Shown here piece after piece: positions 40,256 through 48,712 of a DNA stretch of 64,000 bases. Source of the DNA: Salinactinospora qingdaonensis (GTDB lineage Bacteria; Actinomycetota; Actinomycetes; Streptosporangiales; Streptosporangiaceae); the NCBI RefSeq assembly GCF_039539445.1, contig NZ_BAABDD010000017.1, forward strand, positions 39,447 to 103,446, given 5' to 3'. The stretch's first letter is position 1, and each line of letters begins with the position of its first letter. The notes beneath the pieces are model-generated. The model worked only from the letters and a program-made list of their open reading frames with translations. It was not told where the DNA came from and searched no databases. Both the position numbers and the translations under genes were made by a program.

Positions 40256-41469
40256 ACCGCGCTTACAAGTTCCTCCTCCGACCGACGGAACAGCAGGTCG
40301 GCGCGCTCACACGGATGCTGCGTGACCACTGCTCGCTGTACAACGCCGCACTCCAAGAGCGACGCGACGCCTACGCCCACCCTTCGAAGACGAAGATCAC
40401 CTACGGCGACCAGTCGGCACAGCTCAAAGAGATCCGCGCGTTTGATCCCGGGCGGCAGGGGCGTTGGTCGTTCTCCTCCCAACAAGCCACGCTTCGCAGA
40501 CTCGACACGGCGTTCCAATCGTTTTTTAGGCGGGTGAAGGCCGGTCACAAGCCCGGCTATCCCCGCTTCCGGGGGGTGGGCCGGTTCGACACGGTGGTGT
40601 TTCCCACAGACGGGGACGGCTGCCGGTGGGACTGCACACCCCACGATGCGGTGACCCGTGTGCGGTTCCAGGGTGTGGGGCATGTGCGTGTCCACCAGCA
40701 CCGCCCGGTCAAGGGGCGTGTGAAGACGGTCAGCGTCAAGCGCGAGGGCAACCGGTGGTTCGTGGTTTTGGCCTGCGACCAGGCACCGGACGAACCCTTG
40801 GAGCCGACCGGGCGTGTGGCCGGGATCGACATGGGTATGGCCTCCTTGCTCACCACAAGCGAGGGTGAGCACGTTGACAACCCCCGGTTCCTCGCACGGT
40901 CCTGCGAAAAGCTGGCGGAGGCGCAACGGCATCTCGACACCTTCCCCAAGAAGGTCAAGGCCAAGAACCGCGCTCGTAAGCACAAAGCCGCGCAAGCCAA
41001 GGTGTCGCGACTGCACGCAAAGGTGCGGCGCCAACGCCTCGACCACCACCACAAGGTCGCGCGTGATCTGGTTCGTCGGTTCGACGCGATCGCACACGAA
41101 CGCCTGAACATCGCGGGCATGACCAAGAAACCCGCACCCAAGCCCGACCCCGAACAGCGAGGCGTGTTCCTTGCGAACAACGCCGCCGCTAAGGCCGGGC
41201 TGAACAAGAGCATTCAGGATGCGGGTTGGGGGGTGTTCCTGGGAATCCTCGCGTACAAGGCTGAGAGCGCCGGTCGCGTGCTGGTTCCGGTGGACGCCCG
41301 CAACACGCCGCGCACCTGCCCGCGCGAATCGTGCGGGCACACCAGTGCGGACAACCGCCCAACACAAGAGAAGTTCCGCTGCCTCCGGTGCGGCTACACA
41401 GAGCACGCCGACCGGGTGGGAGCGGTCAACGTCGGTGTAAGGGCCGGGCTGGTCCTTCCTGTCGCCTGA
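40252..41469 (+). CDS. tnpB: TnpB RNA-guided nuclease (IS605 accessory protein)
   Basis: 405 aa. TTG 40252 overlaps the tnpA TGA and is preceded by AAGGAGGGGGAGGC. An N-terminal helix-turn-helix (YKFLLRPTEQQVGALTRMLR) precedes the RuvC domain with Asp193 (GIDMGM), Glu283 (AHERLNI) and Asp387 (EHADRVGAVNV). The zinc finger between the last two motifs has CPRESCGH and CLRCGY. All three acidic residues are present. The last motif reads DRVGAVN instead of the common DxNAAxN. It is likely a functional ancestor-type Cas12 nuclease. Confidence 0.93.
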   Translation: MNRAYKFLLRPTEQQVGALTRMLRDHCSLYNAALQERRDAYAHPSKTKITYGDQSAQLKEIRAFDPGRQGRWSFSSQQATLRRLDTAFQSFFRRVKAGHKPGYPRFRGVGRFDTVVFPTDGDGCRWDCTPHDAVTRVRFQGVGHVRVHQHRPVKGRVKTVSVKREGNRWFVVLACDQAPDEPLEPTGRVAGIDMGMASLLTTSEGEHVDNPRFLARSCEKLAEAQRHLDTFPKKVKAKNRARKHKAAQAKVSRLHAKVRRQRLDHHHKVARDLVRRFDAIAHERLNIAGMTKKPAPKPDPEQRGVFLANNAAAKAGLNKSIQDAGWGVFLGILAYKAESAGRVLVPVDARNTPRTCPRESCGHTSADNRPTQEKFRCLRCGYTEHADRVGAVNVGVRAGLVLPVA

Positions 41470-41562
41470 GCGAAGACAGGAAAAGCCCGCCGCTTCAGCG
41501 GTGGGAGGAGTCACGACCCAAGGGTGCCCTACCGTGACCATGTCCGTCGCACGATTCGACGG

Positions 41563-41593
41563 GAGGACGCGGCTGCCTCGGTGCCGCGTCCTC
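41563..41593 (-). terminator. Terminator of the aspartate aminotransferase gene
   Basis: GAGGACGCGGC (41563-41573) and GCCGCGTCCTC (41583-41593) form an 11-bp perfect stem, 25 bases beyond the stop on the minus strand. Confidence 0.65.
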
Positions 41594-41618
41594 GAGCGCC
41601 GATAGCCCGGTGCCCTGC

Positions 41619-42827
41619 TCAGGCCACCTCCCCCAACAGCTTGGCGATCCGGCCGACGCCTTCAGCCAGGTCGGCATCGCCCAGCGCGTAGGACAGCCGC
41701 AGGTAGCCAGGGGTGCCGAACGCCTCGCCCGGCACGACGGCGACCTCGACCTGCTCCAAGATCAGCTCGGCCAGTTCGGTGGAGCTGGTGGGGCGCTTCC
41801 CGCGGATCTCCTTGCCCAGCACGTTCTTGACCGAAGGGTAGGCGTAGAACGCGCCCTGCGGCTCGGGACACACGACGCCGGGGATCTCGTTGAGCATGCG
41901 CACGATCGTCTGTCGGCGCCGGTCGAAGGCGGCGCGCATCTGCGCGACGGCGTCGAGGTCGCCCGAGACGGCGGCCAGGGCGGCGGCCTGCGACACGTTC
42001 GCCACGTTGGAGGTGGCGTGCGACTGTAGGTTGCCCGCCGCCTTGATGACGTCTTGCGGACCGATGATCCAGCCCACGCGCCACCCGGTCATGGCGTAAG
42101 TCTTGGCGACCCCGTTGACGACGAGGGTGCGGTCGGCGATCTCGGGGACCTCGACAGGCATCGAGGTGAACTCCGCGTCCCCGTAGACCAGGTGCTCGTA
42201 AATCTCGTCGGTGAGCACCCACAGCCCCTTGTCGACGGCCCACTGTCCGATCTCGCGCACCTGCTCCGGGGGGTACACCGCGCCCGTCGGATTGGAGGGA
42301 GAGACGAAGACCAGGACCTTCGTGCGCTCGGTCCGAGCGGCCTCCAACTGTTCGACGGAAGCCAGGTAGCCGGTCGACTCGTCGGTGACCACGTAGACCG
42401 GCACGCCACCGGCCAGCTTGATGGACTCGGGGTAGGTCGTCCAGTACGGGGCCACGACAAGGACCTCGTCGCCAGGGTCGAGCAGGGTGGCGAACGACTC
42501 GTAGATGGCCTGCTTGCCCCCGTTGGTCACCAGGATCTGGCTCGGCTCCACCCGGTATCCCGAGTCGCGCAGCGTCTTGGCCGCCAGCGCTTCCTTGAGT
42601 TCAGGCAGCCCCCCAGCCGGCGTGTAGTGGTGGAACCGCGGCTCACGGCAGGCCTGAGCGGCGGCGGCCACGATGGGCTCGGGCGTGGGAAAGTCGGGCT
42701 CCCCGGCGCCGAATCCGATAACGGGTCGGCCGGCGGCCCGCATCGCCTTTGCCTTGGCGTCCACAGCCAGCGTCGCTGACTCGGAGATGCCGCCGATACG
42801 TGCAGAAATACGGGGTCGGTCAGTCAT
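41619..42827 (-). CDS. aspC: Pyridoxal-phosphate aspartate aminotransferase (class I, AAT Ib-like)
   Basis: 402 aa fold-type I aminotransferase. FGAGEPDFPTPEPI near residue 40, VTNGGKQAIYESFATLLDPGDEVLV, SPSNPTGAVYPPEQ, the PLP lysine in VNGVAKTYAMTGWRVGW and GYLRLSYAL with the substrate Arg are present. It interconverts aspartate and oxaloacetate with glutamate and 2-oxoglutarate. ATG 42827 fits GAAAG upstream; a GTG at 42833 adds two residues. It neighbours tRNA-Trp/secE, as in Streptomyces. Confidence 0.94.
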   Translation of the reverse strand: MTDRPRISARIGGISESATLAVDAKAKAMRAAGRPVIGFGAGEPDFPTPEPIVAAAAQACREPRFHHYTPAGGLPELKEALAAKTLRDSGYRVEPSQILVTNGGKQAIYESFATLLDPGDEVLVVAPYWTTYPESIKLAGGVPVYVVTDESTGYLASVEQLEAARTERTKVLVFVSPSNPTGAVYPPEQVREIGQWAVDKGLWVLTDEIYEHLVYGDAEFTSMPVEVPEIADRTLVVNGVAKTYAMTGWRVGWIIGPQDVIKAAGNLQSHATSNVANVSQAAALAAVSGDLDAVAQMRAAFDRRRQTIVRMLNEIPGVVCPEPQGAFYAYPSVKNVLGKEIRGKRPTSSTELAELILEQVEVAVVPGEAFGTPGYLRLSYALGDADLAEGVGRIAKLLGEVA

Positions 42828-43144
42828 GTTCACATGCTTTCATGGGTGGTCCAGCGCTTTTCCCGAAAGGGTAGTGACGTGGGGCGGATCGGCGTGGCTC
42901 AGGAGCGCCCTTCCCCTGTCGCGCGGAACGGTTCACAGCAGCGGTGCTGTGCGCAGGGAGTTCGCACGTGAGTGTGCTCCGGTATCAATGGCGGTGCAAC
43001 GCCGTCAGCCTCACGGGTTGGTGCTAAGTGGGGATAGGGCATAGACTCTTGCACCCGATGGCCCCGACGCGGGGCGGACCCGAGAAATATCTCGCGCGTT
43101 CGCTGTCGTTACCGGCTATCGTGGTGAACAACGAAGTAACACCA

Positions 43145-43217
43145 AGGGCAGTGGCTCAATTGGAAGAGCACCGGTCTCCAAAACCGGCGGTTGGGGGTTC
43201 GAGTCCCTCCTGCCCTG
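43145..43217 (+). tRNA. tRNA-Trp (CCA)
   Basis: Acceptor AGGGCAG/CTGCCCT, D-arm GGCTCAATTGGAAGAGC, anticodon loop CTCCAAA with anticodon CCA, T-arm GGGGG-TTCGAGT-CCCTC. Discriminator G. It lies directly upstream of secE, the usual actinobacterial arrangement. Confidence 0.96.
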
Positions 43218-43313
43218 CAAGGTACGGCGCGTAAGGAAACGTTCTCCAGCGCTCGATCAGCGGTCGGCGGGCCGTACGGGCCAGCGGGAACATCGACGGC
43301 TAAGGATCGCAAG

Positions 43314-43559
43314 GTGACACAGACGGACGCCGACGCAAAGCCGGAGAAGCAGCCAAAGCGTCGCACGGGTCCGGTGACCTTTACCAAGCAGGTCGTCGGT
43401 GAGCTCCGTAAGGTTCGCTGGCCGACGCGCCGTGAACTCATCACCTACACGATCGTGGTGATCGTGTTCGTCATCGTCATGGTCGGATACGTCTACCTGC
43501 TCGACCTCGGATTCGGCGAGGCCGTCACCTGGCTCTTCGGTTTGGTGGCCGCGGGCTAG
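43314..43559 (+). CDS. secE: Protein translocase subunit SecE
   Basis: An 81 aa single-span subunit of SecYEG. The basic N-terminus (DADAKPEKQPKRRTGPVTF) leads into the amphipathic helix FTKQVVGELRKVRWPTRREL and one transmembrane helix ITYTIVVIVFVIVMVGYVYL. GTG 43314 follows AAGGATCGCAAG. It pairs with SecY elsewhere; nusG follows 141 bases downstream. Confidence 0.97.
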   Translation: MTQTDADAKPEKQPKRRTGPVTFTKQVVGELRKVRWPTRRELITYTIVVIVFVIVMVGYVYLLDLGFGEAVTWLFGLVAAG

Positions 43560-43700
43560 ACCGCACAGACGCCTTGAACGGCAATTGGTCTCAACACGTC
43601 AATTGAGATCGTAAGCTGGCGTTATCGGCCGTTAGCGTATTGGCCTGGCCAACTTCGCGCACCGGTCGGCAGTGCGTAACCGACGAGAGAAAGAGCAGCC

Positions 43701-44570
43701 GTGTCCGAGTCCCCACTGACCTCTGACGACTTCCCTGACGAGGGGCGGGAGCAGTCGGTAGCGGAAGAGACCGGTCGGCGGGCCGATCAAGCGGAGGCTG
43801 CCGAGATGGCTGCGGCGCTGCGGGCCGCCGGAACCAACACCAACGACACCGGTAACGGTGACGAGGCCGCGGAGCTTGGTGCCGACGCCGAACCGCTGCC
43901 GAGTGACGAGCGAGCAGCCGAGGGGGAGACGGCCGAAGCCGAGGAAGAAAGCGGTGCGGCCGACGAGACTCCCCAGCTCGATCCCGTCGAAGAGTTCAAG
44001 ATCCATCTCCGCATGCTTCCCGGGGATTGGTACGTCGTCCACACCTACGCGGGTTATGAGAAGCGGGTGAAGGCCAACGTCGAGAGCCGCACCCAGTCGC
44101 TCAATATGGAGGACTACATCTTCCAGACCGAGGTCCCCACGCAGGAGGTCACCGAGGTCAAGAGCGGCAAGCGCCAGCAGGTCACCGAGAAGGTGCTGCC
44201 GGGCTATGTGCTGGTGCGCATGGAGCTCACCGACGAATCGTGGGCCGCCGTCCGCAACACCCCGGGGGTCACCGGGTTCGTGGGGCTGTCTAACCGCCCC
44301 GCTCCGCTCAGCTTGCAAGAGGTCGCTGATCTGCTGGCTCCCGAAGCCGAGGAGGAGCCCCAGGAGGTCAAGAAGAAGGAGACGGAGCCCAGGGCCGACG
44401 TCGCCTACCAGGTGGGCGAGTCCGTCACTGTGATGGAGGGGCCGTTCGCCACGCTGCCCGCCACGGTGAGCGAGATCAACCCCGACACGCAAAAGCTCAA
44501 GGTGCTGGTCTCGATCTTCGGCCGGGAGACCCCGGTCGAGTTGGGCTTCAACCAGGTCTCCAAGATCTGA
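43701..44570 (+). CDS. nusG: Transcription termination/antitermination protein NusG
   Basis: 289 aa. The NGN domain starts near residue 105 (WYVVHTYAGYEKRVKANVESRTQ) and ends before the KOW domain (VGESVTVMEGPFATLPATVSEI). About 100 acidic residues precede the NGN domain, and a charged linker separates the domains, both usual in actinobacteria. It contacts the beta' clamp and ribosomal S10 to couple transcription and translation. GTG 43701 has GAGAGAAAGAGC upstream. Confidence 0.97.
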   Translation: MSESPLTSDDFPDEGREQSVAEETGRRADQAEAAEMAAALRAAGTNTNDTGNGDEAAELGADAEPLPSDERAAEGETAEAEEESGAADETPQLDPVEEFKIHLRMLPGDWYVVHTYAGYEKRVKANVESRTQSLNMEDYIFQTEVPTQEVTEVKSGKRQQVTEKVLPGYVLVRMELTDESWAAVRNTPGVTGFVGLSNRPAPLSLQEVADLLAPEAEEEPQEVKKKETEPRADVAYQVGESVTVMEGPFATLPATVSEINPDTQKLKVLVSIFGRETPVELGFNQVSKI

Positions 44571-44587
44571 GGCAGCACGTAGAATTG

Positions 44588-44624
44588 GTGGGTCCGTCTC
44601 TTGGGCGGTCCCACCACGCTCCGC
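44588..44624 (+). terminator. Imperfect hairpin after nusG
   Basis: GGTGGGTCCG near 44588 and CGGTCCCACC near 44624 pair with one mismatch. This partly separates nusG from rplK. Confidence 0.45.
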
Positions 44625-44792
44625 TATAGCGGAAACGCGCGCGCCGCTCCTTAGGCCCCGGCGGCCGTGCGGTCAGCCACGTTCGTGGCGGTGAACGGCG
44701 AGCCGGCACCGCCGGCGCCGGCCGTTCGCGTGCCGCGCGCCCGTGGTGGTAACGGGGCCGTATTTCGTACCACACCAGGCAAAGGACCCGAA

Positions 44793-45224
44793 ATGCCTCC
44801 GAAAAAGAAGGTCGCGGCGCTCGTCAAGGTTCAGTTGCCCGCTGGCCAGGCCACGCCCGCCCCGCCCGTCGGTACCGCTCTCGGTCCGCACGGCGTCAAC
44901 ATCATGGACTTCTGCAAGCAGTACAACGCTGCCACGGAAGGCCAACGCGGCAGTGTCATCCCCGTAGAGATCACCATCTACGAGGACCGTTCCTTCACCT
45001 TTGTCACCAAGACGCCTCCGGCGCCCAAGCTCATCCTCAAGGCCGCCGGCATCGACAAGGGCAGCAAGGACCCCAGCCGCAACACCGCCGGTGCCATCAC
45101 CCGGGAGCAGGTGCGTGAGATCGCGCAGACCAAGCTGCCCGACCTCAACACTCCGTCGCTCGACGTCGCCGAGAAGATCGTGCTCGGCACCGCTCGTTCC
45201 ATGGGCATCGTCATCAAGGACTGA
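44793..45224 (+). CDS. rplK: 50S ribosomal protein L11
   Basis: 143 aa. MPPKKKVAALVKVQLPAGQA, PPVGTALGPHGVNIMDFCKQYNAAT and the C-terminal LNTPSLDVAEKIVLGTARSMGI are characteristic of the GTPase-centre protein that binds 23S rRNA and thiopeptide antibiotics. ATG 44793 has AAAGGA upstream. L11 contacts L10/L12, whose genes lie downstream. Confidence 0.98.
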   Translation: MPPKKKVAALVKVQLPAGQATPAPPVGTALGPHGVNIMDFCKQYNAATEGQRGSVIPVEITIYEDRSFTFVTKTPPAPKLILKAAGIDKGSKDPSRNTAGAITREQVREIAQTKLPDLNTPSLDVAEKIVLGTARSMGIVIKD

Positions 45225-45379
45225 GGGTCTTCACCGTTTCCCCGCCTTGAGCGTGCCCATGCCGGCGGGAAGCCGCCATGGCGGCAGCCCGTCGTTTCGA
45301 TGGTCCCGCCGACCGTCGAATCCGTGGCAGGGCCAGGCGCTGGTCCGCACACCACACGTCCTTTCATAGGAGTTCAACA

Positions 45380-46093
45380 GTGAAGCGCAGCAAGAACCAC
45401 CGCAAAGCCGCCGAGAAGGTGGACCGCAGCCGGCTGTACGCGCCACTCGACGCGATCCGGCTCGCCAAGGAGACCATCTCCGTCAACTTCGACCCCACTG
45501 TCGAGGTCGCCCTACGCCTGGGGGTCGACCCTCGCAAGGCCGATCAGATGGTCCGTGGCACCGTGAACCTGCCGCACGGCACCGGTAAGACCGCCCGGGT
45601 CCTGGTCTTCGCCACCGGTGACCGTGCCGAGCAGGCCCGCGCCGCCGGCGCTGACTTCGTCGGAGACGACGATCTGGTCGAGGAGATCCAGAAGGGCTTC
45701 CTCGACTTCGACGCCGTGGTGGCCACGCCCGACATGATGGGTAAGGTCGGTCGGCTGGGCCGCGTGCTCGGTCCCCGCGGCCTCATGCCCAACCCCAAGA
45801 CCGGCACGGTCACCCCGGATGTCACCAAGGCTGTCAACGACATCAAGGGCGGCAAGATCGAGTTCCGCGTCGACCGGCACGGCAACCTGCACTTCATCAT
45901 CGGCAAGGCATCGTTTGACGAGCGGTCGCTGCTGGAGAACTATGTCGCCGCCGTCGACGAGATCGTCCGGATCAAGCCCTCGGCCGCCAAGGGCCGTTAC
46001 CTCAAGAAGGTCACGATCACCACGACCATGGGTCCCGGCATCCCGGTCGACCCCAACGCCAGCCGCAGCCTCAGCACCGCCGCTGCCGCCTAG
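45380..46093 (+). CDS. rplA: 50S ribosomal protein L1
   Basis: 237 aa. KRSKNHRKAAEKVDRSRLYA, VEVALRLGVDPRKADQMVRGTVNLPHGTGK, MGKVGRLGRVLGPRGLMPNPKTGTVTPDV and the terminal TTMGPGIPVDPN are diagnostic. L1 forms the ribosomal L1 stalk and autoregulates rplKA mRNA in many bacteria. GTG 45380 has TAGGAG 7 bases upstream. A very strong terminator follows. Confidence 0.98.
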   Translation: MKRSKNHRKAAEKVDRSRLYAPLDAIRLAKETISVNFDPTVEVALRLGVDPRKADQMVRGTVNLPHGTGKTARVLVFATGDRAEQARAAGADFVGDDDLVEEIQKGFLDFDAVVATPDMMGKVGRLGRVLGPRGLMPNPKTGTVTPDVTKAVNDIKGGKIEFRVDRHGNLHFIIGKASFDERSLLENYVAAVDEIVRIKPSAAKGRYLKKVTITTTMGPGIPVDPNASRSLSTAAAA

Positions 46094-46119
46094 GCACGCC
46101 GGCTCGCCATAGCGCGCAA

Positions 46120-46162
46120 CAGCGTCCCGGTTCCTCATCGCAGGAGCCGGGACGCTGTTTTT
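46120..46162 (+). terminator. Strong rho-independent terminator after rplA
   Basis: CAGCGTCCCGGTTCCT (46120-46135) pairs with the segment 46142-46157 over 16 positions including one G-U, with a 6-base loop and then TTTTT (46158-46162). It ends the secE-nusG-rplKA stretch. Confidence 0.9.
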
Positions 46163-46396
46163 CGGTCTCATCGCGCCCGGCCTGCTGCATCGGTGTCATG
46201 TTCTGCCGTGCGCAGGCACTCCCAGGCCCCACCCTCTGGTCTTTTCGGAGGGTGGAAGCGACCCCGGCAACCCTTTAAGACCCGCGGGGGCACACAGGAC
46301 GGCTGTCACCTCGATGGAAACCGTTCACGCCGTGGTCGCGCCGCAGGGACGCATGTCCCACCCCTTTCCCCCAAGCAAACCAATGTTGGAGCTGCA

Positions 46397-47242
46397 ATGT
46401 TGCGCAAGATAGCGGTGGTCGTCACTGGGAGCGCTCTCACGATGGCTGTTGCGGGCTGCTCTACTGCCGACGGCAACGGCGACGGCGATCCCAGTGCCGA
46501 CCAGTCCAGCGCTTCGCCCTCGGCCGGTAGCGCATCCGCCGCCCAGGCCGAGGGCGATCAGTCGGCTGCCACCGAGGCGGTCGCCGAGGCGGTTAGCCGG
46601 GTTGCCGACGCCACGTCCTACCGTTTCAAGATGACGTCCTCTGGAGAGGCCTCCGGAGAGTCCGCGCAACCCGAAGGCGACTTTTCCCAGGAGATCGTCT
46701 ACACCAGCAACCCTGAACCCATCTACAAGATGAATGTTCCCGTGACCCCCGAAACGACCACCCTCGGGGTAATCCGTGGCGACGAACTCCTTGTGCAGGG
46801 CGACCCCTCTATTGGGATGCCCCCCTGGATGCGCATGGAGGTCCCTCCCGAGGTTCAGAAGCAACTCCAGTTAGATCCACTGGCCCTGATACGCCAGCTA
46901 CTGGCCAGCGAGGACGTCGAAAAGGTGGGTTCCGAGGAGGTCAACGGGGTCGCGACGACCAAATACGAAGGCAGCTATGCCGTTGAAGCCGCTCTGGAGC
47001 AGGTCCAAGACGAGCAGGCACGGCAGAGCATACGCAGCCTCTACGAGGAGGAGGGCGCCACCGAGGTGGACTTCCAGGTGTGGGTCGACGCGGACGGGCT
47101 GCCGCGCCGGGTGGGCGACAAGGCCGGAGACTCCGCCGGTGTTGAGTTCCTGGAGTTCAACCAGCCGGTCGACGTCCCCTCTCCCGCCCCCGACGAGATT
47201 CAGGACATCGACGGACTGATGGGCAACCCCAACGCCCAGTAG
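46397..47242 (+). CDS. Lipoprotein, LppX/LprAFG-like (paralogue 1)
   Basis: 281 aa. Lipoprotein signal MLRKIAVVVTGSALTMAVAGC, then a Ser/Asp-rich linker and a ~220 residue domain: SYRFKMTSSGEASGES, YTSNPEPIYKMNVP, LLVQGDPSIGMPPWMRMEVP, VGSEEVNGVATTKYEGSYAVEAAL. This is the layout of the LolA-like LppX/LprG fold that binds lipids. The neighbour at 47504 is a paralogue. Two such genes between rplA and rplJ also occur in Streptomyces. ATG 46397 follows GGAG. Confidence 0.88.
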   Translation: MLRKIAVVVTGSALTMAVAGCSTADGNGDGDPSADQSSASPSAGSASAAQAEGDQSAATEAVAEAVSRVADATSYRFKMTSSGEASGESAQPEGDFSQEIVYTSNPEPIYKMNVPVTPETTTLGVIRGDELLVQGDPSIGMPPWMRMEVPPEVQKQLQLDPLALIRQLLASEDVEKVGSEEVNGVATTKYEGSYAVEAALEQVQDEQARQSIRSLYEEEGATEVDFQVWVDADGLPRRVGDKAGDSAGVEFLEFNQPVDVPSPAPDEIQDIDGLMGNPNAQ

Positions 47243-47271
47243 CCCTCCGCTCGCCGTTCCTTGAAGACACG

Positions 47272-47299
47272 GGGCCGGGAGCCACCAGGCTCCCGGCCC
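47272..47299 (+). terminator. Terminator after lipoprotein 1
   Basis: GGGCCGGGAGCC (47272-47283) and GGCTCCCGGCCC (47288-47299) form a 12-bp perfect stem with a 4-base loop. Confidence 0.65.
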
Positions 47300-47503
47300 G
47301 CTACATCGACGTCGCGTTCTTGCGGTGTGCAGCGGACGCACGGACCGACCCTTCCGGTCTTTGGAAGGCCGTATGCGACCACAGCCAGCACAGGGCGGCT
47401 GCCACCTCGATGGAAACCATTCACGCCGCGGTCGCGTCCCAGGAAAGTGGGGCTCAATAGCCTTCTCCTCACACCCCTCTAGCCAATCGACGTTGGAGCT
47501 TTA

Positions 47504-48385
47504 ATGCTGCGCAAGATAGCGGTGGTCATAGCCGGTAGCGGGCTTGCACTGGCCATCGCGGGATGTTCTGCCGCTCCCGGCGGCGACGAGCCGAGTGTCG
47601 ACCAGTCCAGTGGCGGCGATTCGAGCGCCGCCCCCTCCGGCGGCAACGAGGCGAACACCGATCCCTCAGGTGGCAGCGAGGCGAGCACCGAGGACTCGGG
47701 GATCGATGTGTCGGGCATCGCCGACACGATCAAAAACCTGGTCAGCCAGACCAGCGAGGTCAGCTCCTACCGGGCCGAGGTCTCCCTGTCGGGCGACAAC
47801 CTCGGTGCCGCCGCGACCGAGTCCACCCAGGAGCTCATCTACACCACTGACCCCGAGCCCACCTACAAGATGGTGATGACCGGTACCGAGGGCATGGGCG
47901 GCACAGTGCTCATGCGCGGCGACGAAGTCCTGGTGCAGGGCGATCCCTCCATCGGCGCGTCCGCGTGGATGCGCGTGGAGATGGGCAGCCAGTTCCAGCA
48001 GCAGCCCCAGCAGGACCCGGTGGCTGAGATGCGCAAGCTGTTGGCCGCCGAAGGAGTCGAGAAGGTTGGCTCCGAGGAGGTCAACGGGGTCGCCACCACC
48101 AAGTACGAGGGCACCTACGCCATCGATACCGCTCTGGAACGGGTCCAGGACCAGCAGACCAAGGAGACCGCGCGGCAGTTCTACGAGCAGATGGGTGTCA
48201 GCGAGATCGCCTTCCAGGTGTGGGTCGGCGGGGACGGGTTGCCGCGCCGGCTGGTTACCGACGCCTCGACGTTTGTCACCACCATGGACTTCCTGGAGTT
48301 CAACCAGCCGGTCGACATCTCCTATCCCGGCCCTGACGAGATCCAGGATATGGGCGGCATGATGAACGACCCCAACGGCCAGTAG
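47504..48385 (+). CDS. Lipoprotein, LppX/LprAFG-like (paralogue 2)
   Basis: 293 aa. Signal and lipobox MLRKIAVVIAGSGLALAIAGC, a longer Gly/Ser/Asp linker, then a domain closely similar to paralogue 1 (YTTDPEPTYKMVM, VLVQGDPSIGASAWMRVEMG, EKVGSEEVNGVATTKYEGTYAIDTAL, FQVWVGGDGLPRRL, FNQPVDISYPGPDEIQDM). The two proteins share most of the C-terminal half, and their upstream DNA is also conserved, so they arose by tandem duplication. Periplasmic or envelope lipid carriage is inferred. ATG 47504 follows TTGGAGC. Confidence 0.88.
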   Translation: MLRKIAVVIAGSGLALAIAGCSAAPGGDEPSVDQSSGGDSSAAPSGGNEANTDPSGGSEASTEDSGIDVSGIADTIKNLVSQTSEVSSYRAEVSLSGDNLGAAATESTQELIYTTDPEPTYKMVMTGTEGMGGTVLMRGDEVLVQGDPSIGASAWMRVEMGSQFQQQPQQDPVAEMRKLLAAEGVEKVGSEEVNGVATTKYEGTYAIDTALERVQDQQTKETARQFYEQMGVSEIAFQVWVGGDGLPRRLVTDASTFVTTMDFLEFNQPVDISYPGPDEIQDMGGMMNDPNGQ

Positions 48386-48415
48386 CTCCAGGGCGAGCTC
48401 GGCCGCCTCCGGCAC

Positions 48416-48447
48416 ACGGGGCCCGGGCCAGCGTGCCCGGGACCCGT
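48416..48447 (+). terminator. Terminator after lipoprotein 2
   Basis: ACGGG-CCCGGGC (from 48416) pairs with GCCCGGG-CCCGT (to 48447) with one central mismatch, 31 bases after the stop. Confidence 0.5.
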
Positions 48448-48494
48448 CGTCTCGGGCACGCGGTTCGGACCACTGCCGTGTGTCCAGTAGGATT

Positions 48495-48651
48495 GACAGC
48501 ACCGAAGACCGCCGGTCGTCACCTCTCACGGTGACCTAAGGTTCCATGCGAATGGGCGGCCCGCGCAGGTGTGATGTGAGCTTGAGGACGTGTGAGTCCA
48601 TGACGGACTCCGCACTACCCACGCCCCGCGCACGTGCGCTGGGGCGTTTTT
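48495..48651 (+). promoter_or_regulatory. L10 leader RNA with transcription attenuator
   Basis: The leader contains the actinobacterial L10-binding core (ACCGAAGACCGCCGGTCGTC, TAAGGTTCCATGCGAATGGG, CGGCCCGCGCAGGTG). It ends in CGCCCC (48622-48627), an inner palindrome GCGCACGTGCGC, GGGGCG (48641-48646) and TTTTT, an intrinsic terminator 62 bases before rplJ. Binding of L10-L12 is known to control rplJL expression in bacteria; attenuation here is inferred. Confidence 0.75.
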
Positions 48652-48712
48652 CATTGCCTCCGCCCGCGCCGCTGGCTCCGCGTGACCGGTGTTCACTGTT
48701 GGAAGGAGTCCC

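Larger units (their letters stand above)
39690..41510 (+). mobile_element. IS200/IS605-type insertion sequence (tnpA + tnpB)
   Basis: Contains a Y1 HUH transposase and a TnpB gene in the same direction, overlapping at TTGA. Left-end hairpin CCACCG...CGGTGG (39695-39714); right-end hairpin with a 9-bp stem (41486-41505), 16 bases after the tnpB stop. There are no terminal inverted repeats or target duplication, as expected for this family. Exact ends are approximate. The right-end hairpin would form the 3' part of the omega RNA, and the host sequence beyond ~41510 would supply its guide. Confidence 0.85.
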
